64,000 bases of DNA from Candidatus Copromonas faecavium (nom. illeg.) (GTDB taxonomy: Bacteria; Bacillota; Clostridia; Lachnospirales; Lachnospiraceae). The position numbers were made by a program, and so were the translations under genes. This document shows positions 25,673 to 35,284 of this stretch, piece by piece; position 1 is the first letter of the stretch, and each line of letters begins with the position of its first letter. The DNA is taken from the NCBI GenBank assembly GCA_018712915.1, contig DVGC01000029.1, forward strand, positions 1-64,000, in the 5' to 3' direction. The notes under the pieces are model-generated. The model did no database searches and was not told the origin of the DNA. It saw only the letters and a program-made list of their open reading frames with translations.

Positions 25673-26095
25673 ATGTTGGGAATTAAAGAGATTCAGGAAA
25701 TTATCCCCCACAGACATCCGTTCCTGCTGATCGACTGCGTTGAGGAGCTGGAACCGGGAGTCCGGGCGGTGGGATATAAGTCCGTTACCTATAATGAGCC
25801 GTATTTTGCTGGACATTTCCCGTCGGAGCCGGTAATGCCCGGTGTGCTGATTGTGGAAGCTCTTGCTCAGACAGGGGCTGTTGCGATTTTAAGTGTGGAA
25901 GGCAATAAGGGAAAGACCGCATATTTTGGCGGAATGGATCATGTGAAATTTAAAAAGAAGGTGGTTCCCGGCGATAAACTGCGCCTGGAATGCCAGATTA
26001 TTAGGCAAAAAGGACCGGTGGGTGTCGGCAGCGCCGTTGCGACGGTGGATGGAAAAGTAGCCGTTTCCGCCGAGCTTACTTTTATGGTTGGTTAG
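25673..26095 (+). CDS. fabZ: 3-hydroxyacyl-ACP dehydratase
   Basis: 140 residues, hot-dog fold. [20 protein letters not shown] and [20 protein letters not shown] carry the catalytic His and Glu. Dehydrates 3-hydroxyacyl-ACP. Strong AGGAGG ribosome site; 11 bases after accB. Confidence 0.97.
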   Translation: MLGIKEIQEIIPHRHPFLLIDCVEELEPGVRAVGYKSVTYNEPYFAGHFPSEPVMPGVLIVEALAQTGAVAILSVEGNKGKTAYFGGMDHVKFKKKVVPGDKLRLECQIIRQKGPVGVGSAVATVDGKVAVSAELTFMVG

Positions 26096-26107
26096 GCTGG
26101 TGAATCT

Positions 26108-27460
26108 ATGTTTCAGAAAATTTTGATTGCAAACCGCGGTGAAATTGCGGTGCGGATTATCCGTGCCTGCCGGGAAATGGGCATTAAGACGGTTGCTGTT
26201 TATTCCGAGGCGGATCGGGATGCCCTTCATACCCTGCTGGCGGACGAGGCCATCTGCATCGGTCCGGCGCCGTCTGCGGACAGCTATCTGGATATGGAGC
26301 GGATCCTGTCGGCCTGCGTGGCCATGAAGGCGGATGCAATCCATCCGGGTTTTGGCTTCCTGTCGGAGAATGCCAGGTTTGCTGAGCTTTGTGAAAAATG
26401 CAGTATCCGGTTTATCGGCCCCTCTGCGGCAGTCATCAGCAAGATGGGAAATAAGTCTGAGGCCAGACGGACCATGATTGAGGCCGGTGTCCCGGTGGTT
26501 CCGGGAAGCAAGGAGCCGGTGTTTACGGTGGCGGAAGGCCTGGAAACCGCAAAACAGGTAGGGTTTCCGGTGATGATTAAAGCCTCCAGCGGCGGCGGCG
26601 GAAAGGGAATGCGGGTTTCCTATTCGGAGGAAGATTTCGAGGCCAACTTTCAGAGCGCTCAGATGGAATCCATCAAGGGATTTTCCGATAATACCATGTA
26701 CATTGAGCGGTTCGTGGAGCAGCCCAGACACATTGAGTTCCAGATTCTGGCAGACAGCTTCGGAAACGTGGTTCATCTTGGCGAACGGGACTGTTCGATT
26801 CAGCGGCGTCATCAGAAGGTGCTGGAGGAATCTCCGTCTGTGGCCATTTCCGATGAGCTGAGAAAACGGATGGGCGAAACGGCTGTCCGGGCGGCCAGAG
26901 CCGTTGGATACGAGAATGCAGGAACCATTGAGTTCCTTCTGGATAAGAATAAAAATTTCTATTTTATGGAAATGAACACCAGAATCCAGGTAGAACATCC
27001 GGTTACTGAGGAGGTTACGGACCTGGATCTGGTAAAGGAACAGATCCGGATTGCAGCCGGGGAACCGTTGTCGTTCAGCCAGGAGGACGTGAAGATTTCC
27101 GGCCACGCCATCGAGTGCCGAATCAATGCAGAGAACCCGGAGCGGAATTTTATGCCGTGTCCCGGTGTGATTACGGATGTCCACCTTCCCGGAGGCCGGG
27201 GAGTGCGGGTGGATACGGCAGTATACAGCAATTACCGGATTCCGCCCAACTATGATTCCATGATTTTAAAGCTGATTGTTCATGATAAGGATCGTCCGTC
27301 GGCCATTGCCAAGATGCGGAGCGCCCTGGGTGAACTGATCATCGAAGGAATTGATACTAATCTGGACTTCCAGTATGAAATCATCAACGACGAAGATTTT
27401 GAAGCGGGAAATGTGGATACGGACTTTATTCCGACCCATTTTCCGGGTTATGTAAAGTAA
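26108..27460 (+). CDS. accC: Acetyl-CoA carboxylase, biotin carboxylase subunit
   Basis: 450 residues, normal length. ATP-grasp enzyme: KILIANRGEIAVRIIRACRE, ATP-binding SSGGGGKGMRV, CSIQRRHQKVLEESP, EFLLDKNKNFYFMEMNTRIQ and VEHPVTE. Carboxylates biotin on AccB using ATP and bicarbonate. Begins 12 bases after fabZ. Confidence 0.97.
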   Translation: MFQKILIANRGEIAVRIIRACREMGIKTVAVYSEADRDALHTLLADEAICIGPAPSADSYLDMERILSACVAMKADAIHPGFGFLSENARFAELCEKCSIRFIGPSAAVISKMGNKSEARRTMIEAGVPVVPGSKEPVFTVAEGLETAKQVGFPVMIKASSGGGGKGMRVSYSEEDFEANFQSAQMESIKGFSDNTMYIERFVEQPRHIEFQILADSFGNVVHLGERDCSIQRRHQKVLEESPSVAISDELRKRMGETAVRAARAVGYENAGTIEFLLDKNKNFYFMEMNTRIQVEHPVTEEVTDLDLVKEQIRIAAGEPLSFSQEDVKISGHAIECRINAENPERNFMPCPGVITDVHLPGGRGVRVDTAVYSNYRIPPNYDSMILKLIVHDKDRPSAIAKMRSALGELIIEGIDTNLDFQYEIINDEDFEAGNVDTDFIPTHFPGYVK

Positions 27461-27563
27461 CGGTCTGAAAACAGGAAATGCTGGTATGGGCTGATGGCTT
27501 CCGAAAGGAGGCCGGAGGTCTTTAAGGCTGCCTAAGGGGCAGGAAGAATGAGGGATTTTTGGC

Positions 27564-29384
27564 ATGTTAAGAGATATGTTTAAAAAAACATATACCATCA
27601 TCGATACCAAGCGGGTTTCCGGCGAGAAACCGGAGGAAAAGGGAGGAGATGCTTCTCCGACGGTGCCGGCCGGCCTGTGGAGAAAATGCAACAAGTGTGG
27701 AAAGCCGATTTATGTAGAGGACGTAAGAAATAACTATTATATCTGTCCAAAATGCGGAGGCTATTTCCGCGTCCATGCGTATCGCAGGATTGAAATTACT
27801 GCCGATGAGGGAACCTTTGAGGAATGGGATAAGGAAATGCCGGTGTCCAATCCCCTGAACTTTCCGGGATACGAGAAAAAACTGGCGGCAGCCAGGGAAA
27901 AGACCAAACTGGATGAGGCCATTGTCATTGGAAAATGCTCCATCGGAGACTATCCGGCGGTGCTTGGGGTCTGTGACGCCAGGTTTCTTATGAGCAGCAT
28001 GGGTCACAATGTGGGAGAAAAAATTACCCGGGCCATCGAGCGGGCCACAAAGGAAAAGCTTCCTGTGATTCTTTTCGCCTGCTCCGGCGGCGCCAGAATG
28101 CAGGAGGGAATGGTTTCCTTAATGCAGATGGCAAAAACGGCGGCGGCTCTGAAGCGTCATCATGAGGCGGGTCAGCTGTTTATCAGTGTTCTGACCGATC
28201 CGACTACGGGTGGAGTGACGGCCAGCTTTGCCATGCTGGGAGATATTATCCTTGCAGAGCCGGGCGCGCTGATCGGTTTTGCCGGTCCCAGAGTCATTGA
28301 GCAGACCATCGGACAGAAGCTCCCGGAAGGATTTCAGAGATCGGAATTTCTTCTGGAGCATGGATTTGTGGATAAGATTGTCAAGCGGGAAGAAATGAAG
28401 GAGACGCTGGCTCTGTTCTTAAAGCTTCATGCGAAACGGCCGGAGAGCGTGTTCCAGGCCGGATGGGAGCCGGAACGGGTACAGGAGACGGAGGATGAGA
28501 GCGGGATCAACACATCCGGAGCAGACGATGGCGTCAGTAAAGACGGCGCGGCTGCCAGACGAAATGTCCGCCGTACAAAGATATTTTCTGCGGGGGCCGT
28601 TCTTCGCAGCGCCTGGGATTCGGTTCTTCTTTCCAGAAAATCGGATCGTCCAGTGGCATCGGATTATATTTCCGCTCTGTTTGATGATTTTGTGGAGCTT
28701 CATGGAGACCGGTACTATAAGGATGACAGTGCAGTAGTAGGCGGAATCGCCAGCTTCCATGGCATTCCTGTGACGGTCATCGGGCAGGAAAAAGGCCGGA
28801 GCACCAAGGAGAATATTCGCAGAAACTTCGGAATGCCTTCTCCCGATGGCTACCGGAAGGCACTGCGTTTAATGAAGCAGGCGGAGGCCTTTGGAAGACC
28901 GGTTATCTGCTTTGTGGATACTCCCGGTGCATTCTGCGGCATCGAAGCGGAGGAGCGGGGCCAGGGAGAAGCCATCGCAAGAAATTTGTTTGAGATGTCC
29001 AGCCTGAAGGTTCCGGTGCTCTCCATTGTAATCGGAGAAGGAGGAAGCGGCGGAGCGCTGGCGATGGCAGTGGCCAATGAAGTCTGGATGATGGAGAATG
29101 CCATTTATTCCGTTCTTTCTCCGGAGGGTTTTGCATCCATTCTCTGGAAAGACAGCAAGCGGGCTGATGAGGCTGCCAAGGTGATGAAGGTAACGGCTGC
29201 CGAATTGAAAGAACTGGGTATCATTGAGCGGGTGATTCCGGAAAATGCGCCGGCCAGTCCGGAGACTTTGCCGGATATTGCGGATGTGATGGACGGAGCA
29301 ATTGAAGAATTTTTGAAAACCTGGGGACCGATGAGCGGAGAAGAACTGGCTTCAAAGCGGTACGACCGGTTCCGGAGCTTTTAA
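27564..29384 (+). CDS. accDA: Fused acetyl-CoA carboxylase carboxyltransferase beta-alpha (AccD-AccA)
   Basis: 606 residues in one uninterrupted frame. Residues 1 to about 290 are AccD: zinc ribbon Cys42, Cys45, Cys61, Cys64 (CNKCGKPIY and CPKCGGYF), then [19 protein letters not shown] and [18 protein letters not shown] hydrophilic linker (about 305-345, [20 protein letters not shown]) joins Acc[39 protein letters not shown] and [20 protein letters not shown]. AccA's N-terminal helix is shortened. Transfers carboxyl from biotin to acetyl-CoA. In most bacteria these are two polypeptides. ATG 27564 has GAGG ten bases upstream; ATG 27576 is possible. Confidence 0.95.
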   Translation: MLRDMFKKTYTIIDTKRVSGEKPEEKGGDASPTVPAGLWRKCNKCGKPIYVEDVRNNYYICPKCGGYFRVHAYRRIEITADEGTFEEWDKEMPVSNPLNFPGYEKKLAAAREKTKLDEAIVIGKCSIGDYPAVLGVCDARFLMSSMGHNVGEKITRAIERATKEKLPVILFACSGGARMQEGMVSLMQMAKTAAALKRHHEAGQLFISVLTDPTTGGVTASFAMLGDIILAEPGALIGFAGPRVIEQTIGQKLPEGFQRSEFLLEHGFVDKIVKREEMKETLALFLKLHAKRPESVFQAGWEPERVQETEDESGINTSGADDGVSKDGAAARRNVRRTKIFSAGAVLRSAWDSVLLSRKSDRPVASDYISALFDDFVELHGDRYYKDDSAVVGGIASFHGIPVTVIGQEKGRSTKENIRRNFGMPSPDGYRKALRLMKQAEAFGRPVICFVDTPGAFCGIEAEERGQGEAIARNLFEMSSLKVPVLSIVIGEGGSGGALAMAVANEVWMMENAIYSVLSPEGFASILWKDSKRADEAAKVMKVTAAELKELGIIERVIPENAPASPETLPDIADVMDGAIEEFLKTWGPMSGEELASKRYDRFRSF

Positions 29385-29403
29385 CAGGGGAACGGAGGAA
29401 GCT

Positions 29404-30540
29404 ATGGTGCAGAAGCCGACGGATTTAAGGCCGCTTACAATCGGAACAAAGACTGCAAAACGGCCGGTGATTCAGGGGGGAATGGGGGTTGGCATCAGCC
29501 TGTCCTCTCTTGCGGGTGCTGTTGCAAAGGCTGGAGGAATCGGAATCATTTCCACGGCCCAGATTGGGTTCCGCAGCCCGGATTTTAAGAAGAATCCCAT
29601 GGAGGCAAACTTAAAGGCGATTCACGAGGAACTGAAGAAGGCCAGGGAGATCGCGCCTGACGGGATTTTGGGCTTTAATATTATGGTGGCTACCAAGGAA
29701 TATGCCCAATATGTAAAAGAGGCTGTGAAGGCCGGGGCGGATGTGATTATTTCCGGCGCCGGACTTCCGGTGGATATGCCTAAATATGTGAAAGAAGCAG
29801 AGGGCCAGGAAGACTGCTCCGTCCGGAAAACCATGATTGCACCCATTGTTTCTTCTGTGAAATCGGCCATGGTGATCTGTAAGATGTGGGACAGGAAATA
29901 TAAGACAGCTCCTGATTTTGTAGTCATTGAGGGTCCCTGTGCCGGAGGCCATCTGGGCTTTTCCAGGGAACAGCTGACGGAATACGGGGCGGACACGAAG
30001 GAAGTGGCCAAAACCTATGAGAAAGAGAAATATGATGGGGAAATCCGCGGCATTATTGAGCTGGTGAAGAGCTTTGCGGAAAAATACGGAAAAAAGATTC
30101 CGGTGATTTCCGCCGGCGGCGTTTTCGATCATCAGGATGTCCTTCACCAGATGGAACTGGGGGCAGACGGTGTTCAGGCGGCTACCCGGTTCGTGACCAC
30201 AGAGGAATGCGATGCGCCCATGGCGTATAAGCAGGCCTATCTGGATGCGAAGGAAGAGGACATTGTGATTGTGAAAAGCCCGGTGGGGATGCCGGGGCGG
30301 GCCATTAAAAATAAATTTCTGGAGCGGATTGCCCAGGGGCCTCTGAAGGTGGAATGGTGCTTCCGGTGTCTGGAGCACTGCAACCCGGCTCAGGTTCCCT
30401 ACTGCATCACCAAGGCTTTGATTAACGCGGCGGAAGGCCGGATTGATGATGCCCTTCTGTTCTGCGGAAGCAATGCTTACCGGTGCCGCCAGATTGAGAC
30501 GGTGGAGGACGTTATGCGGGATCTGTGCGGGGAAATGTAG
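29404..30540 (+). CDS. Nitronate monooxygenase / FabK-like flavoprotein
   Basis: 378 residues. TIM-barrel FMN enzyme of the 2-nitropropane dioxygenase superfamily: PVIQGGMGVGISLSSLAGAV, FNIMVATKEY, VIEGPCAGGHLGFS, IPVISAGGVFDHQD, GADGVQAATRFVTTEECDA. The C-terminal third is Cys-rich (VEWCFRCLEHCNPAQVPYC, FCGSNAYRC), unlike FabK, and typical of a clostridial subfamily. It lies 19 bases after accDA and probably belongs to the operon, hinting at a lipid-linked or protective redox role. It could instead be an accessory enoyl reductase; real substrate unknown. Confidence 0.85.
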   Translation: MVQKPTDLRPLTIGTKTAKRPVIQGGMGVGISLSSLAGAVAKAGGIGIISTAQIGFRSPDFKKNPMEANLKAIHEELKKAREIAPDGILGFNIMVATKEYAQYVKEAVKAGADVIISGAGLPVDMPKYVKEAEGQEDCSVRKTMIAPIVSSVKSAMVICKMWDRKYKTAPDFVVIEGPCAGGHLGFSREQLTEYGADTKEVAKTYEKEKYDGEIRGIIELVKSFAEKYGKKIPVISAGGVFDHQDVLHQMELGADGVQAATRFVTTEECDAPMAYKQAYLDAKEEDIVIVKSPVGMPGRAIKNKFLERIAQGPLKVEWCFRCLEHCNPAQVPYCITKALINAAEGRIDDALLFCGSNAYRCRQIETVEDVMRDLCGEM

Positions 30541-30592
30541 TTGAGAATTCGCAGGCCGGATACAGATCTCAGGGACAGTTAAACATAAATCC

Positions 30593-30632
30593 TGCTTTTT
30601 TGTCATAAAATCTGGCAGAAGGGCGGGATTTT
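30593..30632 (+). terminator. Possible terminator of the fab operon
   Basis: AATCCTGC near 30588-30596 can pair with GCGGGATT near 30623-30630, and CTGC/GCAG pairs inside, followed by a T-run that abuts the spmA start codon. The stem also masks the weak spmA ribosome site. Confidence 0.45.
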
Positions 30633-30633
30633 T

Positions 30634-31455
30634 ATGTTAAACTATCTTTGGGCAGGAATGCTGGCCTTGGGAATTTTATGGGCGGCGTTTCATGGGAATA
30701 TGGAGGCCGTGACCAACGGAGTTCTGGATTCGGCCAGGGAGGCAGTTTCCCTGTGTGTCACCATGCTGGGAATCATGTCCTTCTGGTGCGGAATCTTAAA
30801 GGTCGGTGAAAAAGCTGGTCTGATTCGTCAGCTGTCGGAAAAAATGAAGCCGGTGATTCGTTTCCTGTTCCCCAGTCTGCCGGATAACCACCCGGCGGCC
30901 GCTTATATTTCCACCAACATGATCGCCAATATGCTGGGGCTTGGCTGGGCGGCCACGCCGGCCGGATTAAGGGCCATGGAGGAGCTGGAGCATCTGGAGG
31001 AGGAGCGGAGGGGAGAAGCCGGGGACGAGGGACCGGAAAGAGAACGGGACAGTGCCTGGGAAGAGAAGCTAAGCAGCGGTCAGCCTGTGAAGTCAGGCGG
31101 GAGCAGGGAAGGAAAACAGGACAACATTTGGGAAGAAACGCCGGGCGATGGCCAGATTGGGAGGGCAGGCAGAATCCGGGAAGGAAGGTCGGGCAGTATT
31201 CGAAGGGGGAAGTCGAAGAATGGCTTGAACGGAAAAAACAGGCTGGTCCGTCCAAGAGGAACGGCCGGAAACGAAATGTGTACGTTTCTGATTGTGAATA
31301 TTTCCTCTTTGCAGTTAATTCCGATTAACATGATTGCCTACCGCAGCCAGTACGGGAGCGTGAATCCGGCAGCCGTCGCGGGCCCGGCGCTTTTGGCGAC
31401 CCTGGTAAGCACAGGGGTAGGAGTGCTGTTCTGTAAACTGATGGACCGGGGATAA
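30634..31455 (+). CDS. spmA: Spore maturation protein A-like membrane protein with hydrophilic insert
   Basis: 273 residues. Residues 1-120 (LGILWAAFHGNMEAVTNGVL, ISTNMIANMLGLGWAATPAGLRAMEELE) and 212-273 (NEMCTFLIVNISSLQLIPINMIAYRSQYGS) match SpmA of the nucleoside-recognition Gate family, a membrane protein of spore maturation. Between them about 90 residues of Gly/Arg/Glu-rich low-complexity sequence are inserted in frame; the usual protein is about 190 residues. SpmB normally follows but is absent here. The ribosome site (GCGGGA) is weak. Gene likely functional since both halves keep their frame. Confidence 0.85.
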   Translation: MLNYLWAGMLALGILWAAFHGNMEAVTNGVLDSAREAVSLCVTMLGIMSFWCGILKVGEKAGLIRQLSEKMKPVIRFLFPSLPDNHPAAAYISTNMIANMLGLGWAATPAGLRAMEELEHLEEERRGEAGDEGPERERDSAWEEKLSSGQPVKSGGSREGKQDNIWEETPGDGQIGRAGRIREGRSGSIRRGKSKNGLNGKNRLVRPRGTAGNEMCTFLIVNISSLQLIPINMIAYRSQYGSVNPAAVAGPALLATLVSTGVGVLFCKLMDRG

Positions 31456-31520
31456 GGAAGCGGCGCTGCAGAAAGCGGCAGAGCCCGACTGCTCTGGCAG
31501 GGCAGGAGAAGGAGGTACAG

Positions 31521-32204
31521 ATGAAGCGTTCAGAAATCAACAGGATTATCAGAGAATTTGAGACTTTGTTAAGGGAGCATCAGTTTGAGCTTCCGCCTTA
31601 CCTGAGTTTTACTCCGGAACAGTGGAAGGAAAAGGGACATGAATTCGATGAGATTCGTGATAATGGTCTTGGGTGGGATGTGACGGATTATGGACTTGGA
31701 ACCTTTGACCAGGTAGGCCTGTCCCTGATTACTTTGCGGAACGGAAATCCGAATAATCCGAAGTACCGGAAAACCTATGCGGAAAAAATTATGATGCTGC
31801 GGGAGGGGCAGCTCTCTCCCAATCATTTCCACTGGAATAAAATGGAGGATATTATTAACCGGGGAGGAGGAACCCTGACCTTCCGGCTCTGGAACTCCAC
31901 GAAAGAGGGGGAGCTCTCCGAGGAGGATGTCACGGTTTACCGCGATGGCTGCACGTATCAGGTGCCGGCCGGAAGCGAGATCCATTTAAAGCCGGGGGAA
32001 TCCCTTACTCTTTACCCCGGCTGCTATCATGAGTTTTACGTGAAGAAGGGCGAAAAGAGCTGCCTGATTGGAGAGGTATCCATGTGCAATGACGATAACA
32101 GAGATAACCGTTTTTACGAGCCTGTCGGCAGATTTCCGGTTATCGAGGAGGACGAGCCTGCTTACCGGCTTCTGTGCAATGAATATCCGGAGGCAGAAGG
32201 ATGA
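31521..32204 (+). CDS. D-lyxose/D-mannose ketol-isomerase (cupin)
   Basis: 227 residues. Cupin sugar isomerase of the lyxose isomerase family. The metal site is visible in SPNHFHWNKMEDIINRGGG (His, His, Glu) and GCYHEFYV (His), with GLSLITLRNG and SCLIGEVSMCNDDNRDNRF ahead of the end, all typical. Interconverts D-lyxose with D-xylulose and D-mannose with D-fructose. Strong AGGAGGT ribosome site. It stands alone, without sugar transport genes nearby. Confidence 0.92.
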   Translation: MKRSEINRIIREFETLLREHQFELPPYLSFTPEQWKEKGHEFDEIRDNGLGWDVTDYGLGTFDQVGLSLITLRNGNPNNPKYRKTYAEKIMMLREGQLSPNHFHWNKMEDIINRGGGTLTFRLWNSTKEGELSEEDVTVYRDGCTYQVPAGSEIHLKPGESLTLYPGCYHEFYVKKGEKSCLIGEVSMCNDDNRDNRFYEPVGRFPVIEEDEPAYRLLCNEYPEAEG

Positions 32205-32255
32205 CATCGGAGCCAATACAAAGCTGCGAACAACAGAAAACAGCAGCAGAATTGT

Positions 32256-32303
32256 AAATGAAAACCCCCAGAAGCAGCGGCTCTGGGGGCAATTTCATTT
32301 TTA
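32256..32303. terminator. Bidirectional terminator
   Basis: AATGAAAACCCCCAGA pairs with TCTGGGGGCAATTTCATT around an AGCAGCGGC loop, with A/T runs at both sides, between convergent genes. Confidence 0.9.
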
Positions 32304-32311
32304 TCCGTTGT

Positions 32312-32869
32312 TTAATCATAAATGCTTTCTGCATCCCATTCCAGAATGGTTCCTGTCTGGGCATCTATTTCAAATTCATACTCCATTTCGTTATAGAAAA
32401 ATTTTCCTTCGTATACGGTGCGTCCGTCATCCCGATCCTGTCTTACAGACAGGTGAGAGGCCTGGCTTTCTGCGATTCCGGCCTGGTCGAGGGCGATTTT
32501 CTTTGCTTCTGCTTCCGAAATCTGGCCGGAACCGGAAGCTGTGCCGGACACTCCTGCTTCTTTGCCGGCCGGAACGTAATACTCCGCATCATGATCATAT
32601 GCTACAATGTTTCCCGTTGCTGCTTCTATTTCATAATCATACTCTGTTCCCCCGCTGGTAACGAACTCTACTTCATAAACCAGGCGGCGGTCATCATAAT
32701 CCTGTTCCACTTTACTGAAAACCAAATCAGATTCTTTAGTCTTTGCATGCTCCAGGGCGATTTTCTTTGCCCGGTCACCGGAAATATCTGCAGCGAAAGC
32801 ATGAATTGATGTTGCCAGTACCAGCGCTCCCAGTGTAACGGCAGTTCCTAATGCAATTCTTTTCTTCAT
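32312..32869 (-). CDS. Secreted protein with two PepSY domains
   Basis: 185 residues. Signal peptide MKKRIALGTAVTLGALVLAT ending near HAFAAD. Two PepSY repeats: residues 29-90 (ISGDRAKKIALEHAKTKESD, YEVEFVTSGGTEYDYEIEAATG) and 115-180 (ISEAEAKKIALDQAGIAESQ, YEGKFFYNEMEYEFEIDAQT). PepSY domains bind or restrain peptidases and occur with two-component genes. Divergent from the response regulator at 33059, whose operon ends with a related lipoprotein. Precise role unknown. GGAGG lies 11 bases ahead of the ATG. Confidence 0.9.
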   Translation of the reverse strand: MKKRIALGTAVTLGALVLATSIHAFAADISGDRAKKIALEHAKTKESDLVFSKVEQDYDDRRLVYEVEFVTSGGTEYDYEIEAATGNIVAYDHDAEYYVPAGKEAGVSGTASGSGQISEAEAKKIALDQAGIAESQASHLSVRQDRDDGRTVYEGKFFYNEMEYEFEIDAQTGTILEWDAESIYD

Positions 32870-32948
32870 CCTTATTTTTCCTCCATTTCTGTTCTATATG
32901 AGTTTGCTGTTGTTTTGTTTTGATATGGTTATGATAAAAGGTAAATAT

Positions 32949-33014
32949 TAAAAAATCATTAGAAGTTTTAAAAATTCGGCAGATATTTAAAAAAATCCTG
33001 AGATGAGCTATAAT
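32949..33014 (+). promoter_or_regulatory. Promoter region of the PepSY-linked two-component operon
   Basis: TATAAT at 33009-33014 with a poor -35 (TTTAAA, 32986-32991), implying an activator. Direct repeats TTAAAAAATC at 32949 and TTAAAAAAATC at 32988 are plausible response-regulator boxes. Confidence 0.45.
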
Positions 33015-33058
33015 GGGGCTGACAGTAACTCATGGTGGAAGCAGGGGAGGAATTTTCA

Positions 33059-33733
33059 ATGAGGATTCTGGTTGCGGAAGATGAAAAGGACATGAACCGT
33101 CTGATTACAAGGACACTGGAAAAAGAGGGCTATGGAGTCGATTCCTGCTATGATGGGCAGGAAGCTTTAGACTATCTGGAGAGTGCGGAGTATGATGGGG
33201 CCATTTTGGATATTATGATGCCGAAGCTGGATGGTCATCAGGTTTTAAAGCGTCTCCGGGCCAGAGGAAGCGATCTGCCGGTCCTGTTTTTAACGGCCAG
33301 AGACAGTGTGGCAGACCGGGTTGCCGGACTGGATTTGGGCGCCGATGATTATCTGGTGAAACCATTTGATTTTGATGAGCTTCTGGCAAGAATCCGTGTC
33401 ATGCTGCGGAAACGGAGCAGACATAAGACCAGCGTGATTACAATCGGCGATTTAAAGATTGATACGGGAAGCCATTCTGTTGCACGGGGCGAGAGAACCA
33501 TCGAGCTGTCTTCCAGAGAATACTCTATTTTGGAATATATGGCCATGCATCCCGGACAGGTTCTTTCCCGGGAGCAGATTGAAACCCATGTCTGGAACTT
33601 TGATTACAGCGGCGGTTCCAATGTGGTGGATGTTTATATCAGCTACCTGAGAAAGAAGATCGACGGAGGCGAGGCGGTCAAGCTGATCCGGACGGTATGG
33701 GGGAGCGGATGGATGATTAAGGAGGGTCAATGA
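33059..33733 (+). CDS. OmpR/PhoB-family response regulator
   Basis: 224 residues from ATG 33059 (GGGAGGAA upstream). Receiver domain with phosphorylated Asp51 in AILDIMMPKLDG, the acidic pocket EDE at 7-9, and Lys in YLVKPFDFDELLAR. C-terminal winged-helix DNA-binding domain with SSREYSILEYMAMHPGQVLS and VDVYISYLRKKIDG. Overlaps the kinase gene by four bases, so the pair is co-translated. Likely targets are its own operon and the divergent PepSY gene. Confidence 0.95.
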   Translation: MRILVAEDEKDMNRLITRTLEKEGYGVDSCYDGQEALDYLESAEYDGAILDIMMPKLDGHQVLKRLRARGSDLPVLFLTARDSVADRVAGLDLGADDYLVKPFDFDELLARIRVMLRKRSRHKTSVITIGDLKIDTGSHSVARGERTIELSSREYSILEYMAMHPGQVLSREQIETHVWNFDYSGGSNVVDVYISYLRKKIDGGEAVKLIRTVWGSGWMIKEGQ

Positions 33734-35085
33734 GAGGAAGAATATCCATAAAATTAAAGATGACCCTCTGGGTTGCCGCGTTTATGATTCTGACGGCAGG
33801 CCTTTGCCTTGGTCTGGTTCTTATGATCAGCGGCCGGGTCGCAAGGCGGGAGGCCGTCAGCGTTTTGACCATAACGGCGCGGGAGCAGGTATCCGGCGTG
33901 AGCCTTGCGGACGGACAGCTGATTCTGGATGAGGACTTCAGCTTCTATAAAAATGATGTCTATTTTCTTCTCTATAATAAAAACCAGGCATTATTGGCGG
34001 GACAGACGCCTCCCGGTTTTTCCGTCAGCACCCCTTTTGAAAACGGGGTGACCAGGCTGGCGGAGGGGGAGGACGGGAATTTTTATGTATTCGATCTCTG
34101 GATTCCGTCGGGATGGGAAGACGGCACCTGGCTGCGGGGCGTAATGCGGGCGGCAGATGGAGGTCAGACGGAACATCAGATTCTGGCCATTTTTTCCCTT
34201 ATTATGCCAGTGGTGATTTTAACGGCAGCGCTGGGCGGATATCTGATTGCACGAAGAGCTTTAAGACCCATTGAGCAGATTACCATGGCAGCGGAAAGCA
34301 TTTCCGGCGGAAAGGATTTGAGCCGGCGGATTGGCCTGCGCCGGGGAAAGGATGAGGTAGGACGGCTGGCGGCAGCTTTTGACCAGATGTTTGAGCGGCT
34401 GGAGCAGTCCTTTGAGGCTGAGAAGCAGTTTGCTTCGGATGCTTCCCATGAACTTCGGACGCCGACGGCTGTGATTGTGGCTCAGTGCTCTTATCTGGAA
34501 AAGTATGCACAGCAGCCGGAGGATTATAAGGAAGGCGTGGCAGTCATTCACCGGCAGGCGGATAAGATGACTCAGCTGATTAACCAGCTTCTGGATATGA
34601 CCAGGCTGGATTTTGGAACGAGAAAGCTGAACCTGGAGGAGATTGATTTCAGCGCTTTTTTAACGGCGGTCTGTGAGGAAGAGGATACGGGAGAAAGGGG
34701 AATTTCTATTTCCATGGACATCCCGGGCGGGATTCGCGCCAATGTTGATGAAAGTCTGTTTTCCCGGGTGATTCATAATCTGATGGAAAATGCCAGAAAA
34801 TATGGGAAAGAGGGCGGATGGATCCGCGTCTCCTTAAGCTGCGGGGAGAAAACCGTGATTTTGAAGGTGGAGGATAATGGAATCGGGATCGACGAAGCTC
34901 ATCTGAATAAGATCTGGCAGCGGTTTTATCAGGTCAGTACGTCCAGAGAGTCCGGGGCCGGACTGGGCCTTGGCCTGTCTATGGTGCGCCAGATTGTTCA
35001 TCTTCATGGCGGAGAAGTGTCTGCAGAAAGCAGACCGGGGGAAGGCAGCATGTTTACGGTGATTCTTCCGAAGCCGGGTGCATAA
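33730..35085 (+). CDS. Sensor histidine kinase (HAMP-HisKA-HATPase)
   Basis: 451 residues. Two membrane helices (about 12-34 and 152-173) flank an extracellular sensor of about 115 residues. Then HAMP (RRALRPIEQITMAAESIS), HisKA with phospho-acceptor His240 in SDASHELRTPTA, and the ATPase: N-box NLMENARKYGKEG, G1 VEDNGIGID, G2 GAGLGLGLSMV. CssS/ArlS-like layout. With PepSY proteins on both sides it may sense envelope or cation stress, by association only. Confidence 0.95.
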   Translation: MRGRISIKLKMTLWVAAFMILTAGLCLGLVLMISGRVARREAVSVLTITAREQVSGVSLADGQLILDEDFSFYKNDVYFLLYNKNQALLAGQTPPGFSVSTPFENGVTRLAEGEDGNFYVFDLWIPSGWEDGTWLRGVMRAADGGQTEHQILAIFSLIMPVVILTAALGGYLIARRALRPIEQITMAAESISGGKDLSRRIGLRRGKDEVGRLAAAFDQMFERLEQSFEAEKQFASDASHELRTPTAVIVAQCSYLEKYAQQPEDYKEGVAVIHRQADKMTQLINQLLDMTRLDFGTRKLNLEEIDFSAFLTAVCEEEDTGERGISISMDIPGGIRANVDESLFSRVIHNLMENARKYGKEGGWIRVSLSCGEKTVILKVEDNGIGIDEAHLNKIWQRFYQVSTSRESGAGLGLGLSMVRQIVHLHGGEVSAESRPGEGSMFTVILPKPGA

Positions 35086-35284
35086 GCGCTGGAGACCGGC
35101 AGGTGCGGCTTCGTGTTTCTCATGAAATTTTAATATTTTTTTGCTAGGATAACCATAGAAACAAAAGGAAGAAGATGGAAAATAAAAGAGAAAACCAAAT
35201 GATAAAAGGCAGAAAATAAAAGACAGAAGATGGACAGCCGGGAATCCGGACAGGAAAGAAAAATAGGAAAAGGAGAAAGGAATC
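35086..35284. other. Purine-rich spacer between kinase and lipoprotein
   Basis: Contains AAAAGGAAGAAGATGGAAAA, GGCAGAAAATAAAAGACAG and similar A/G words. A GATAACC-type -10 is not convincing. Ends in AAAGGAGAAAGG, the ribosome site of the lipoprotein. Confidence 0.5.
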
